Counted from the first letter of the stretch, positions 25,640 through 35,254 are shown. The stretch is 64,000 nt of DNA from Streptomyces dangxiongensis (GCF_003675325.1 NZ_CP033073.1:7564001-7628000); one strand, 5' to 3'. Translations and numbers: made by a program. Notes: generated by a model from the sequence alone, not told the origin.

Positions 25640-28600
25640 TCAGAGTTCCGTGCCGGTGTGCTCGTCGATGCCCGCGCGGGTCCGGTAGGCCCGCACCAGC
25701 TCGGGGGCGGCCGGTCCCCGTGGCCGGCGTCCCGCCCGGATGTCGACGGCGAACGCCTTGGTCTCCTGGATGTGGGTGTTGGGGTCGAGGGACATGTGCA
25801 GCAGTTCGTTGGCCGCGTCCCCCGTGCTGTAGCCGTTCGGCCCCCAGTGGTAGGGCAGTCCGACCTGGTGGAGACGGCGTCCGTGCACCGTGAGCGGCGG
25901 CATGCGGTCGGTCACCAGCACCCGCGCCTCGATGACCCCGCGCGCGCTCACGATCGTCGCCCAGCCGGTGTGCTCCAGGCCGCGTTCGGCGGCCAGTTCG
26001 GGCGACACCTCGCAGAAGAACTCGGGTTGCAGTTCCGCCAGGTAGGGCTGCCAGCGGGACATGCCGCCCGCGGTGTGGTGCTCGGTCAGCCGGTAGGTGG
26101 TGGCCACGTACGGGAACACCTCCGCGCCGGGCTCGGTGCCGCTGGGCTGGTAGCGGTTGTCGGGGTGCGGCGGCAGCAACTGCCGTACCGGGTTGCGCTG
26201 CCGGCCGTACAGCAGGTTCGGGTACGGCGAGTCCTGCGGTTCGTAGTGGGTGGGCAGCGGGCCGTCGGTGAGGCCCGACGGCACGTACAGCCACGCCTTG
26301 CCGTCCGCCTGCATGACGAACGCGTCGGTGCCCGACAGGGCGTCCGGGCCGGTCGCGTCCGGCGGCGGCCGGTGGTGGGGCGATCGGTCGGCCTTGAAGT
26401 CCGGGATGTCGTGTCCGGACCACAAGCCCTTCTCCTCGTCCCACCACACCAGTGCCTTGCGTTCGCTCCACGGCTTGCCGTCCGGGTCCGCCGAGGCGCG
26501 GTTGTACAGGATGCGGCGGTTGGCGGGCCAGGCCCAGCCCCACTCGTTGGCCACCCAGTCCTGTTCCCTGCCGGGTCTGCGGCGGGCCGCCTGGTTGACG
26601 CCGTCGGCGTAGACCCCGCAGTAGATCCAGCAGCCGCAGGAGGTCGAGCCGTCGTCCTTCAACTGCTCGTACGAGGCGAGCGGCTCGCCCTGCGCGTCGT
26701 GGCCGTTGATCTCGGCGAGGACGGCCTCCGCCGCCGGTTCGGCGATCTGGCCCCTGGTCGGGTAGTCCCAGGTCAGGTCGAGCACCGGCCGATCCATTTC
26801 GTCGGTGGACGCGGCGAGCTTCTCCCGGACGATCCGGCCCAGGTGGTAGGCGAACCACAGGTCGCTGCGGGCCTCGCCGGGCGGCTGGACCGCCTGGTGG
26901 TGCCACTGGAGCAGCCGCTGGGTGTTGGTGAAGGTACCGTCCTTCTCGGTGTGCGCGGCGGCCGGCAGGAAGAACACCTCGGTGCCGATGTCCTCGGTGC
27001 GCATCTCACCGGTCTCGATCTCCGGGCCGTCCTTCCACCAGGTGGCCGACTCGATCAGCGAGAAGTCCCGGACGACCAGCCAGTCCAGCTCGGCCATGCC
27101 GAGGCGTTGCATCTTGGCGTCGGCGGAGCCGACCGTGGGATTCTCGCCGATGAGGAAGTAGCCCTTGCAGATCCCGTCCAGCTGGGCCATCACCGTCTCG
27201 TAGGTGGAGTGCGAACCCGTGAGCCTCGGCAGGTAGTCGAAGCAGAACTCGTTCTCCTCGGTGGCCGCCGCTCCCCAGTACGCCTTGAGCAGGCTGACCA
27301 GGTAGGAACGCATGTTGCCCCAGTAGCCCTTGTGCGCCGCCTCGGCCGCCACGAAGCTGTCCAGGGTCTCCTGCCGGTGGGCGTGCCGCATGGGGATGTA
27401 GCCCGGCAGCAGGTTGAACAGTGTGGGGATGTCCGTCGAGCCCTGGATCGAGGCGTGCCCGCGCAGGGCGAGGATGCCGCCGCCGGGCCGGCCGATGTTG
27501 CCGAGCAGGCTCTGGAGCACGGAGGCGGCGCGGATGTACTGCACGCCGGTCGTGTGCTGCGTCCAGCCGACCGCGTAGGCGAACGCGGTGGTCCGCTCGC
27601 GCCCGGAGTTGTCCGTGACCAGTTCGCACACCTGGCGGAAGATGTCCTGCGGGACCCCGCAGATCCGCTCGACCATCTCCGGGGTGTACCGGGCGTAGTG
27701 CCGCTTGAGGACCTGGAACACGCAGCGCGGGTGCGTGAGCGTCTCGTCCCGCTCGGGCTCGCCCTCGGGGATCGCCGCGCCGCCGGAGCCGTGGGACTCG
27801 CCGCGTGCCGCGTCGGTCACCGTGCTGCCGCCGCCCGTGCGCTCCTCGTACTCCTGGTCACCCTTGCCGGAGGCGGCCCGGACCTCGGTGCCCGCGTACT
27901 GCCAGCTCTCGTTGTCGTAGCTCCGGGTGTCGGGGTCCAGTCCGGAGAAGACGCCGTCGAGGTCCTCGGTGTCGCGGAAGTCCTCGCTCACCACCATGGG
28001 GCCGTTGGTGTAGGCGACCACGTACTCGCGGAAGTCCTTGTCGTTGCGCAGGACGTAGTTGACGATCCCGCCGAGGAAGGCGATGTCCGTGCCCGCGCGC
28101 AGCGGCACGTGCAGGTCGGCCAGCGCGCTGGTGCGGGTGAACCGCGGGTCGACGTGGATCACCTTCGCGCCGCGCGCCTTGGCCTCCATCACCCACTGGA
28201 ACCCGACCGGATGGCACTCGGCCATGTTCGAGCCCTGGATGACGATGCAGTCGGCGTGCTGGAGGTCCTGCTGGAAGGTGGTCGCGCCGCCGCGTCCGAA
28301 CGAGGTTCCCAGACCGGGAACGGTGGAGGAGTGTCAAACGCGCGCCTGGTTCTCGATCTGGATCGCTCCCAGCGCGGTGAACAGCTTCTTGAGCAGGTAG
28401 TTCTCTTCGTTGTCGAGTGTCGCCCCGCCCAGGCTGGCGATGCCCAGGGTGCGCCGGGTACGGGTCTCGTCGACCTCCCACTGCCAGCCGGTCCGGCGCG
28501 CCTCGATCACCCGGTCGGCGATCATGTCCATCGCCGTGTCGAGGTCCAGGCGCTCCCAGCCGGTGCCGTGCGGGCGCCGGTACAGGACGTGGTGCTCGCG

Positions 28601-28900
28601 GGCGTCCCCGGTGGTCAGTTGCAGGCTGGCGGCGCCCTTGGGGCACAGCCGGCCGCGCGAGATGGGGGAGTCGGGGTCGCCCTCGATCTGCGTGACGCGC
28701 TCGTCCTCGACGTACACGTTCTGGGCGCAGCCGACCGCGCAGTACGGGCAGACGGACTTCACCACCCGGTCCGCGGAGGCGACCCGGGGGCGCAGCCGCT
28801 CGCTGGTGCCGCTCTTGGCGGCGGCACCCCGGCCCAGGGGGTCCGTCCCCGTGAGCTGGCGGTAGACCGGCCAGGAGTCGATCCAGGTGCGTACACCCAT
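25640..28900 (-). CDS. Formate dehydrogenase alpha subunit, predicted selenoprotein (TGA codon 189 read as Sec)
   Basis: 1086 residues from ATG 28900 if the TGA at 28334-28336 is read through. The N-terminus has a [4Fe-4S] ligand set (C51, C54, C58 in SVCPYCAVGC and C86 in GRLCPKG), followed by molybdopterin-guanine-dinucleotide binding domains. The TGA follows IENQARV and precedes HSSTVPGLGTSFGRGG, exactly the active-site position of Sec in E. coli FdnG/FdhF or Cys in other homologs. The same frame continues for 898 codons with FDH blocks such as HPVGFQWVMEAKARGAKVIH. A SECIS-like hairpin follows (28305-28321). The enzyme oxidises formate to CO2 and passes electrons to the beta subunit. No Tat signal is seen, unlike FdnG. 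Mis-annotation as two genes is likely. Confidence 0.88.
28305..28321 (-). promoter_or_regulatory. Bacterial SECIS-like hairpin for selenocysteine insertion
   Basis: On the mRNA strand GUUCCC - GGUCU - GGGAAC: a perfect six-base stem with a five-base loop. The loop starts 18 bases after the UGA, the same distance as in E. coli fdhF, and carries the GGUCU bases that SelB recognises there. The hairpin is inside the coding region, as required in bacteria. Confidence 0.82.
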
Positions 28901-29077
28901 CACGCCCGCCCTTCCCGTCGTACTCGATGCGGCCGCGGTACCCGTCTCCGCGCCGTTCGGCCACCCTCCCTCCTGCTGCCGATTGTCCCGCGGGCGGGCG
29001 GGCACGGCATCCGGAGGCAGACCGCCGCCGTGCCGGGCGGCGCCCGGGGGATCCCCGTGGTCCGGCCCGCTCGGCGG

Positions 29078-30100
29078 TCAGGCGCCGGGGGACCGGCGGG
29101 CCGCCAGCCGTTCCCGCTGGGGCACGACCGTGTACCTGGGGTCCTCCGCCGAGGCCACCCCCGCGTGGAAGATCCCGAACCGCAGGGCCGCCGAACCGGC
29201 CAGCAGGGCCGCACCCGCCACAGCGGCGGCGACCCGGTTCCGCCCACCGGCGTACGCGCCCAGCGCGGTACCTCCGACAGTGAGGGCTTCCGCGGCGCGC
29301 AGCAGCGCGTGCGGCCTGCCCTGCTCCAGCGGCTCGGCCGCCAGCCCCGTCCGCCGCTTCATCAGTTGGAACGAGCCCAGTTCGAGAGCGGCGCCCAGAA
29401 CGGCCAGACGGCGCGCCGGGCCGGTCTGCCCGGCCGGCACGCAGGCCAGCGCGAGCCCGGCCGCCGCGGTGGCGCCCGACCCGGCGAAGACGAACGGCAT
29501 CTCGCGGTACCCCTCGTGCCACGACGGCACGGCGGTGTCGCAGATCAGCACGGCGGTGTACGTGGCGACGGCCGGTCCGAGCACGGCGGCGGACGCGGTG
29601 GCGGCGGCACCCACCAGCCGGTACCGGCCGGCGACGTCGGTCGCGGCGGCGGCCAGGGTCAGCGGCGCGTAACCCACCAGCAGCCATGAGCCCACGCTCA
29701 TGGGGGAGGTCGGCTTGAACACGCGGAGCATGTTGACGAAACGGGCGGGCCGGCCCAGGTCGTGCACCAGCGCGACCAGGGAGAGGGAGATCGCGCCCGC
29801 CGCCCCGATCTTCGCCGTCCGGGCCAGTGCCGGCCGACCGGTGACGTGCGCCCCGGCGCCCAGCAGCGACGACGCGCCGGCGAGGCCCCCGAGGTAGAGG
29901 TAGCCCGCGATGTCGAGGGCTTTCCAGGTCGGCTTGTTCAGGATCGGCTTGCCGTAGTACGAGGAGAACTCGGCGTCGGGCACCATCGCCCGCTCGCCGC
30001 GCCCGCGGCGCCGCCGGCGTCCGGTATGCGCGCCGGTGAGGGCGTCCCGTCCGGGGCGTGCGCCCTCCACGCCGTCCCGGGGGACGTCGGAACCGGTCAT
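29078..30100 (-). CDS. NrfD-type membrane subunit of formate dehydrogenase
   Basis: 340 residues from ATG 30100. Its start overlaps the beta-subunit stop (ATGA), indicating translational coupling. About eight membrane segments follow a polar N-terminus; typical NrfD/PsrC signatures are SSYYGKPILNKPTW, ALDIAGYLYLGGLAGASSLL, ALVHDLGRPARFVNMLRVFK and PTSPMSVGSW. The family is the quinone-reacting anchor of molybdoenzyme complexes. Here it should take electrons from the beta subunit into the menaquinone pool. The alpha gene starts 177 bases further downstream. Confidence 0.85.
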   Translation of the reverse strand: MTGSDVPRDGVEGARPGRDALTGAHTGRRRRRGRGERAMVPDAEFSSYYGKPILNKPTWKALDIAGYLYLGGLAGASSLLGAGAHVTGRPALARTAKIGAAGAISLSLVALVHDLGRPARFVNMLRVFKPTSPMSVGSWLLVGYAPLTLAAAATDVAGRYRLVGAAATASAAVLGPAVATYTAVLICDTAVPSWHEGYREMPFVFAGSGATAAAGLALACVPAGQTGPARRLAVLGAALELGSFQLMKRRTGLAAEPLEQGRPHALLRAAEALTVGGTALGAYAGGRNRVAAAVAGAALLAGSAALRFGIFHAGVASAEDPRYTVVPQRERLAARRSPGA

Positions 30101-31143
30101 CGCGGCCTCCTGACGAAGCCGGCGGCGGCCAGCGCGGCGAGCGAGACGGCAGCCGCCGCCGCGTGCCGCCACATGGCGGGCAGGTCACGGGTGGTGACGA
30201 CCGGGTCGGGCGGCAGGCCGTAGACCTCCGGCTCGTCCAGCAGCAGGAAGAACGCCCCGTCGCCGCCGACGCCGTCCTGCGGGTCCTCGCCGTACAGCCG
30301 GGCGTCCGTGACACCGGCCGCGCGCAGCCGGGCGACCCGGGCGGCGGCCCGGTCCCGCAGCTCGTCCAGCGGGCCGAACTGGATGGATTCGGTCGGACAG
30401 GACTTCGCGCAGGCCGGCTCCATACCCACACCGAGACGGTCGTAGCACAGGGTGCACTTCCACACCCGCCCGTCGTCCCGGCGCTGGTCGATGACACCGT
30501 ACGGGCAGGCGGGCACGCAGTACCCGCAGCCGTTGCAGATGTCCTCCTGGACGACGACCGTGCCGTACTCGGTGCGGAACAGCGAGCCGGTGGGGCACAC
30601 GTCGAGGCAGGCCGCGTGCGTGCAGTGCTTGCACACGTCGGAGGCCATGAGCCAGCGCAGTTCGGTGCGGCCGTCGGGGGACACCGGGGAGATCTCCCCG
30701 GCCGGGGCGCCCGCGGGTGCCGCACCCGGTGGGGGAGCGGTGGCTCCCGGGCCCGGCGAGCCCGGGCCGGTGCCCAGCGCGGACGCGGCGGAGAACACGT
30801 CGACGTCCTCGTGCCCGACCCCGGGCTCCTGCCCGCCGAACGGCTTGCGCTGCTCGATGAAGGCCACGTGCCGCCAGGTGTCGGCGCCGAGGCCCTGCGT
30901 GTTGTCGTACGACATGCCGGTCAGTTCCAGGCCGTCCTCCGGCACGGCGTTCCACTCCTTGCACGCCACCTCGCACGCCTTGCAGCCGATGCACACCGAG
31001 GTGTCGGTGAAGAACCCCATGCGGGGCGGGGCGTCGGCGTATCCGGCCGCCCGTGCCACGTCGGGCTGCGGACCGGAGAGCAGGTTGTGCCGCGGGACTG
31101 CCCCGTCCTCCCGGGCCGCCCGTGCGGCGGTGTCGTCGGTCAT
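30097..31143 (-). CDS. Formate dehydrogenase beta subunit, four-cluster ferredoxin-like
   Basis: 348 residues from ATG 31143. Four [4Fe-4S] ligand groups are visible: CIGCKACEVACKEWN, CKHCTHAACLDVCPTG, CNGCGYCVPACPYGV and CTLCYDRLGVGMEPACAKSC. It carries electrons between the alpha subunit and the NrfD-type membrane subunit. A Pro/Gly/Ala-rich insert (about residues 113-150) between the first and second cluster groups is longer than usual. A hydrophobic stretch near the end (AAAAAVSLAALAAAGFV) may be a membrane anchor, as in FdnH. It is first in the operon; the gene order beta-gamma-alpha differs from the E. coli fdnGHI order. Confidence 0.88.
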   Translation of the reverse strand: MTDDTAARAAREDGAVPRHNLLSGPQPDVARAAGYADAPPRMGFFTDTSVCIGCKACEVACKEWNAVPEDGLELTGMSYDNTQGLGADTWRHVAFIEQRKPFGGQEPGVGHEDVDVFSAASALGTGPGSPGPGATAPPPGAAPAGAPAGEISPVSPDGRTELRWLMASDVCKHCTHAACLDVCPTGSLFRTEYGTVVVQEDICNGCGYCVPACPYGVIDQRRDDGRVWKCTLCYDRLGVGMEPACAKSCPTESIQFGPLDELRDRAAARVARLRAAGVTDARLYGEDPQDGVGGDGAFFLLLDEPEVYGLPPDPVVTTRDLPAMWRHAAAAAVSLAALAAAGFVRRPR

Positions 31144-31353
31144 GCCCCGGCCTCCTCGCTGCCCCGTCGCTCTCCTCCGCCGTCCCCGGTACGGCCCGCG
31201 CGACCTCGGTACGGAGGCGCTGCCGCCTCTTGCGGACCCCGCCGCACCTCCCGCCCCTCCAGCAGACGCCGCCGTCCGGCCGCCTGCAACCCCGGGCCAC
31301 CGGAGGCGTCCGGGGGGCCGCCCCCGGCCGGACGGCATCCGACGAGGCGCTCG

Positions 31354-32268
31354 TCAGCCGCCGGTGGGTGGAAGGCCGCGGATGGTGGTGCGGAAGCTGA
31401 TGGGGCTCTGTCCGGTCCGCTCCTGGAAGTACTTGCTGAAGTTGGTGGCGCTGGAGAACCCGAGCTGCCGGGAGATCTGTACGGCGCTCTGGTCGCCGTG
31501 GGCCAAGAGACGTTTGGCCTCCAGTACGAGGCGCCGGTCGATGAACTCCTTCGCGCCGACCTCCGTGGCGGCCAGGGACGCGCGGGTCAGCGTCCGCGCC
31601 GAGTAACCGAGGCGTCGGGCGTAGTCCTCCACCCGTCGGGTGCGGAAGAAGTCCTCCTCCACCGCGTCACGGAAGCGCAGGAACGTCTCATCGGGCTCGG
31701 CCCGCGGGCTGCCGGCCGGCGGGCCGAGGTGGGAGAGGCGCAGGACGAGGACCGCGAGCAGATGCCGCAGCGCGGCGGTGTGCACGCTGAGAGGCAGGCG
31801 TCCGAAGGCGTCGAACTCCTCACGCAGATGGGCGCGGGCCATCTCCAGCCGGAGGCCCTCCCGCTCGTCGGGCTCCAGGCCGACCGCCGCGTACGGATCG
31901 TCCAGGCGGGCGGCGGCGGCCGTGGCCGCGTCGAGGAACGAGGCCTCGAACAGCACGGCCGTGCCCTCGGTCGCGTCCATGGTGTGCCACTGCTGGACCT
32001 GGCCGGGGCGTACCCACAGCCAGGTGCCCGGCCGCATCACATAGCCGGTGAAGTCGACCGAGTGCCGCAGTACGCCACGCGTGGGGGCGAGCAGATGGTG
32101 GAAGGAGGGCCGCTGCGGCCCGGTCAGGCTCCGCGCGGGCAGCCGCGACCGGAGCAGTGCGAAGGACATGACCTCCACCCCGGAGGGCACCCCCGCGGGG
32201 GCGGTGAAGGGAACCTCGCGAATCGTTCTTCCGGTTCCGCTCCCATGCTGTCCGTTTTTGACCATCAT
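31354..32268 (-). CDS. AraC-family transcriptional regulator
   Basis: 304 residues from ATG 32268; an ATG one codon later is equally possible, and no clear ribosome binding site is seen. The N-terminal half is a cupin-like effector domain (GVLRHSVDFTGYVMRPGTWL, VQQWHTMDATEGTAVLFEAS). The C-terminal double helix-turn-helix is complete: VEDYARRLGYSARTLTRASL and VQISRQLGFSSATNFSKYFQ, ending ERTGQSPISFR. It diverges from the NAD(P)-binding protein gene at 32437, its most probable target. The formate dehydrogenase operon begins 211 bases downstream of its stop; no link to that operon is evident. Confidence 0.88.
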   Translation of the reverse strand: MMVKNGQHGSGTGRTIREVPFTAPAGVPSGVEVMSFALLRSRLPARSLTGPQRPSFHHLLAPTRGVLRHSVDFTGYVMRPGTWLWVRPGQVQQWHTMDATEGTAVLFEASFLDAATAAAARLDDPYAAVGLEPDEREGLRLEMARAHLREEFDAFGRLPLSVHTAALRHLLAVLVLRLSHLGPPAGSPRAEPDETFLRFRDAVEEDFFRTRRVEDYARRLGYSARTLTRASLAATEVGAKEFIDRRLVLEAKRLLAHGDQSAVQISRQLGFSSATNFSKYFQERTGQSPISFRTTIRGLPPTGG

Positions 32269-32436
32269 CAGTCGTCACCGTACCCGGCTCCATGTCTTCC
32301 CGGCTCATAGCTTGGACGTGGGCCCGAGCGCGGGCGGTGACCCGGTCCCGAAACGTGTCCGGATCGTGTCCGCGACGGTGCCCGCCCGCCCGGCCGACCC
32401 ACGAAGGCGGCCGTGATTCCCGACGAGGAGTTCCCC

Positions 32437-33078
32437 ATGAACATCGTTGTTCTCGGTGCCACCGGCATGATCGGACGCCGCATCGCCGCCGAGGCCGTGC
32501 ACCGCGGCCACCACGTGGTGGCCGCCTCCCGCTCCGGCGAGGCGCCGCTGGACCATGCCCTGCTGACCGGCGCGGCCGTGGACGCGAGTGCTCCGGAGCA
32601 GGTGGCGGATGCGGTGAGGGGCGCGGACGTGGTGGTGTCCGCGCTGGTGCCGCCGAGGGACGGCAGTGACCCCCGCAAGCCGTTCGCGGCGCTGAACGAG
32701 GCCCTCCTGGAGGGGGCGCGCAGGGGCGGTGTGCGACGGGTGGCCGTCGTCGGCGGTGCCGGCTCGCTGCTCACGGACGGCGGCGCGCGCCTCATGGACG
32801 CTCCCGGCTTCCCCGCGGAGTACAAGGGCGAGGCCCTCGCGCATGCCGACCTCCTCGACGCCCTGGCCGAGGTCACCGACCTGGAGTGGACTGCCGTCTC
32901 TCCCGCGGCCCTGATCGCGCCCGGCGAGCGCACGGGCGTCTTCCGGACCGGCGGCGACCTGCTGATCACCGACGCCGAGGGCAACAGCGCCATCAGCGCC
33001 GAGGACTACGCCATCGCGTTCGTCGACGAACTCGAACGCGGCGCGCACCCCCGCGCCCGGATGTCCGTCGCCTACTGA
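32437..33078 (+). CDS. NAD(P)-binding (NmrA/atypical SDR) oxidoreductase
   Basis: 213 residues from ATG 32437 with GAGGAG nine bases upstream. The dinucleotide-binding motif is [14 protein letters not shown] (GxxGxxG) in strand one, followed by [11 protein letters not shown] and [14 protein letters not shown]. The catalytic Tyr-Lys pair of classical SDRs is replaced by [18 protein letters not shown], as in the atypical NmrA-like group that senses or reduces with NAD(P)H. It may act as a reductase or redox sensor; no substrate is known. Expression is probably set by the divergent AraC-type protein across a 168-base gap. Confidence 0.8.
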   Translation: MNIVVLGATGMIGRRIAAEAVHRGHHVVAASRSGEAPLDHALLTGAAVDASAPEQVADAVRGADVVVSALVPPRDGSDPRKPFAALNEALLEGARRGGVRRVAVVGGAGSLLTDGGARLMDAPGFPAEYKGEALAHADLLDALAEVTDLEWTAVSPAALIAPGERTGVFRTGGDLLITDAEGNSAISAEDYAIAFVDELERGAHPRARMSVAY

Positions 33079-33270
33079 AACGGCCGGGGCACGACGCCGT
33101 ACGCGCACCGCGCTTCCGCCGGTGCGCGGCGCCACCGTCCGCGACGCGGCGCCGCCGTTCGGGTGGCTGCCGGGGCGGTCCGGCGCGCGGGGGAGCGGCG
33201 GCGGTGCGAGCGTGGAGGCACAGAGGGCGGATCCAGCCGCGGCGCTGGGCGGACGGGACGGAGCACGGGG

Positions 33271-34357
33271 ATGGCGCGGGCGATCTGGACAGGCGTGATC
33301 ACGTTCGGGCTCGTCAGCGTGCCCGTGGGTCTGTACACCGCCACCCAGGACCACACCGTCCACTTCCACCAGTTGCAGCGCGGCACGACCGACCGGATCC
33401 GCAGCCGGCGGGTGAACGAGCGAACCGGCGACGAGGTCGGCACCGGTGACATCGTCAAGGGGTACGAGGTCGCAGAGGGCGAGTACGTCGTCGTCGAGCC
33501 CGGGTGAACTGGACGAGATCGCGCCGGGCCGCTCCAGGACCATCGACATCACCGACTTCGTCGAGCTGGACCGCATCGAGCCGGTCTTCTTCGACCGCAC
33601 CTACTACATCGCCCCGCGCGGCAAGGAGTACTCGAAGGTCTACGAGCTGCTGCGCGCGGCCCTGGCCGAGAGGGACAAGGTGGGCATCGCCACCTTCGTC
33701 ATGCGCAACAAGCAGTACCTGACCGCCCTGCGGGCGGAGGACGACGTGCTGGTCCTGCAAACGCTGCACTGGGCGGACGAAGTCCGCGATCCGGGCGAGG
33801 AACTGCCCGAACTGCCCTCGGCCTCGGAGAAGACCGGGCGCGGCAAGGAGCTGGACATGGCGCTCGAGCTGGTCGATGCCCTCAGCACCGACTGGGAGCC
33901 GGGCCGCTACCGCGACACCTACCAGGAGAAGGTGCGCGAGCTGGTCAAGGCCAAGGCCGAGGGGCAGGAGATCGTCACGGCGGAGGGGCCTCCGGAGGCG
34001 ACCAACGTCATCGACCTCATGAAGGTCCTCGAGAGCAGCCTGCGGAGCGCCCGCTCGGTCGAGGAGGTCGAGGAGAAGGAGAAGTCCGCTCCGCGCAAGG
34101 GCGCCCGCACCTCCGCGCCAGGCAGGACGACGGCGAAGACGCCCTCGCGGAAGGCTCCGCCCAGGAGGGCCGGCGCGGCATCGGCGCGGGCCCGCGGACG
34201 CGGCGGCGGCAAGAGCGAGTTGCAGCGGCTGAGCAAGGCGGAGCTGTACCAGCGGGCGACCGAACAGGACGTTGCCGGCCGGTCCAGGATGAGCCGCGAG
34301 GAACTCATCGACGCCCTCGCCCCCGGCGGGCGCCGCCGCAAGAAGAGCGCGGCCTGA
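33271..34357 (+). pseudogene. ku: Ku-type DNA end-binding protein, with a single-base insertion
   Basis: From ATG 33271 the frame gives a typical bacterial Ku start (MARAIWTGVITFGLVSVPVG, QDHTVHFHQLQRGTTDRIRS) up to VVEPG at residue 78, then TGA at 33505-33507. Dropping T33505 restores the frame, with [17 protein letters not shown] continuing without loss, then [17 protein letters not shown] and [13 protein letters not shown] to a stop at 34357. The repaired protein would have about 361 residues: Ku core, then a Lys/Arg/Ala-rich tail and a SAP-like ending ([15 protein letters not shown]). Ku binds broken DNA ends and recruits LigD in end joining. No ligD is nearby. Streptomyces usually carry several ku genes, so loss could be tolerated. 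A sequence error or +1 frameshifting are alternatives. Confidence 0.8.
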
Positions 34358-34480
34358 GCCTCGTGCCCGGCCTGCCCGGTCCCTACCGGCGCCGGTTCAG
34401 GCCGGCTGAGGCTCGCGCCCGGTCCGCCCGCTCCCTACCGCTGCCGGTTCAGAAGCCGGCCCGAGCACCACGCCCGGCCC
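34356..34480. repeat. Degenerate tandem repeat, about 52 bases, after ku
   Basis: About 2.4 imperfect copies. Copies share GAGsCTCGyGCCCGG-like starts and TCCCTACCG..GCCGGTTCAG (34380-34400 and 34432-34452), with a third partial start near 34462. The first copy overlaps the ku stop codon. No function is evident. Confidence 0.55.
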
Positions 34481-34872
34481 GCCGCCTGTTGGCACGTCAC
34501 GCCGTCGCCCGGAGCCGGCGCGACCTGGCCGACGACTGCCCGAACGACCGTCCTCGCGCCCAGGCGGGCGACCGTCGCACGAGTGGCCCCGGCCGCCCGC
34601 GCGAGGCGCATGCCGTGGACTCCAGCACCGACCGGGACCCCGGCTCGCAGGGCGACAACCGGACGCCGTCCGAGTGACGGCCGGGCGACCGACGGCCGGG
34701 ACCGGGCAGCAACCCGCCCGGTCCCCACGCCGACCGCCGGACGGCCGGCCGCCTGGACAGGGGCCGGCCCCCTGGCGAGCCGACCACCCTCTGACCCGGC
34801 CTCCCGGACCCGTGCCGTCGGTGATCACGGCACACAGGTGTCACCCGGAGCTGTGGGGAAACCCGGCCTCGC
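34358..34872. other. 515-base intergenic region between ku and a hypothetical gene
   Basis: Besides the degenerate repeat there is a rightward frame (34363-34677) ending in a polar tail, TDRDPGSQGDNRTPSE. It is Arg/Pro-rich before that, has no ribosome binding site and resembles no family. No convincing gene, terminator or RNA was found. Confidence 0.5.
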
Positions 34873-35181
34873 ATGACAGCACATGAGGGACGGGAGCCTT
34901 CCCGGTCCGACCGGCAGACCGTCGACCGGTTGCTGCCGGTCTGGCTGGAGGAGATGGAACGCCATGATCCGGCTGCCGCCCACCGGGTCCGCGAGGACTG
35001 GAAGGGCGGTTCGCTGACCGAGGACACCGCGCAGGACCTGGCCACGTGGGTGACCGCGCGGATCACCGACACCGGTTTCAACGACGACGAGGGCCCGGAG
35101 GTCGACGGGCCGGCCCGCATCACACCGGCGGACAAGGAGAGCGTGCACAGGTGGCTGGCGGCCCAGGGGCACCACGTCTGA
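34873..35181 (+). CDS. Conserved-looking hypothetical protein
   Basis: 102 residues from ATG 34873; only a weak GGGGAAA lies about 12 bases upstream. The protein is acidic and helical, without signal or membrane segments. Blocks such as DRLLPVWLEEMERHDPAAAH, TEDTAQDLATWVTARIT and VHRWLAAQGHHV have normal amino-acid composition and strongly GC-biased third positions, supporting a real gene. No family is recognised. It converges on the cold-shock gene, whose terminator hairpin lies 49 bases after its stop. Confidence 0.6.
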   Translation: MTAHEGREPSRSDRQTVDRLLPVWLEEMERHDPAAAHRVREDWKGGSLTEDTAQDLATWVTARITDTGFNDDEGPEVDGPARITPADKESVHRWLAAQGHHV

Positions 35182-35230
35182 AGCCGGCGTCGCGTACGCG
35201 CGTGGTCGATCCACCCGCTGACACGACGAA

Positions 35231-35254
35231 GCGGCTGCCCGTACCGGCAGCCGC
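35231..35254. terminator. Hairpin between converging genes
   Basis: Nine-base perfect stem GCGGCTGCC / GGCAGCCGC with a six-base loop. It lies 24 bases past the end of the cold-shock gene and 49 bases past the hypothetical gene, so it can serve both directions. Confidence 0.65.

Noticed and set aside
28334..28336. Reading the FDH TGA as a plain nonsense mutation
   Set aside because: The position is the known Sec/Cys active site, and a GGUCU-loop hairpin follows at the correct distance; a chance stop would not bring both.
25055..29689. A 1544-residue rightward open frame opposite the formate dehydrogenase genes
   Set aside because: It is the antisense shadow of GC-rich codons. It has no known motifs, and the leftward strand carries clear FDH homology throughout.
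34363..34677. Rightward frame after ku with a natural-looking polar end
   Set aside because: No ribosome site, Arg/Pro-rich body, and it runs through the degenerate repeat. Not enough to call a gene.
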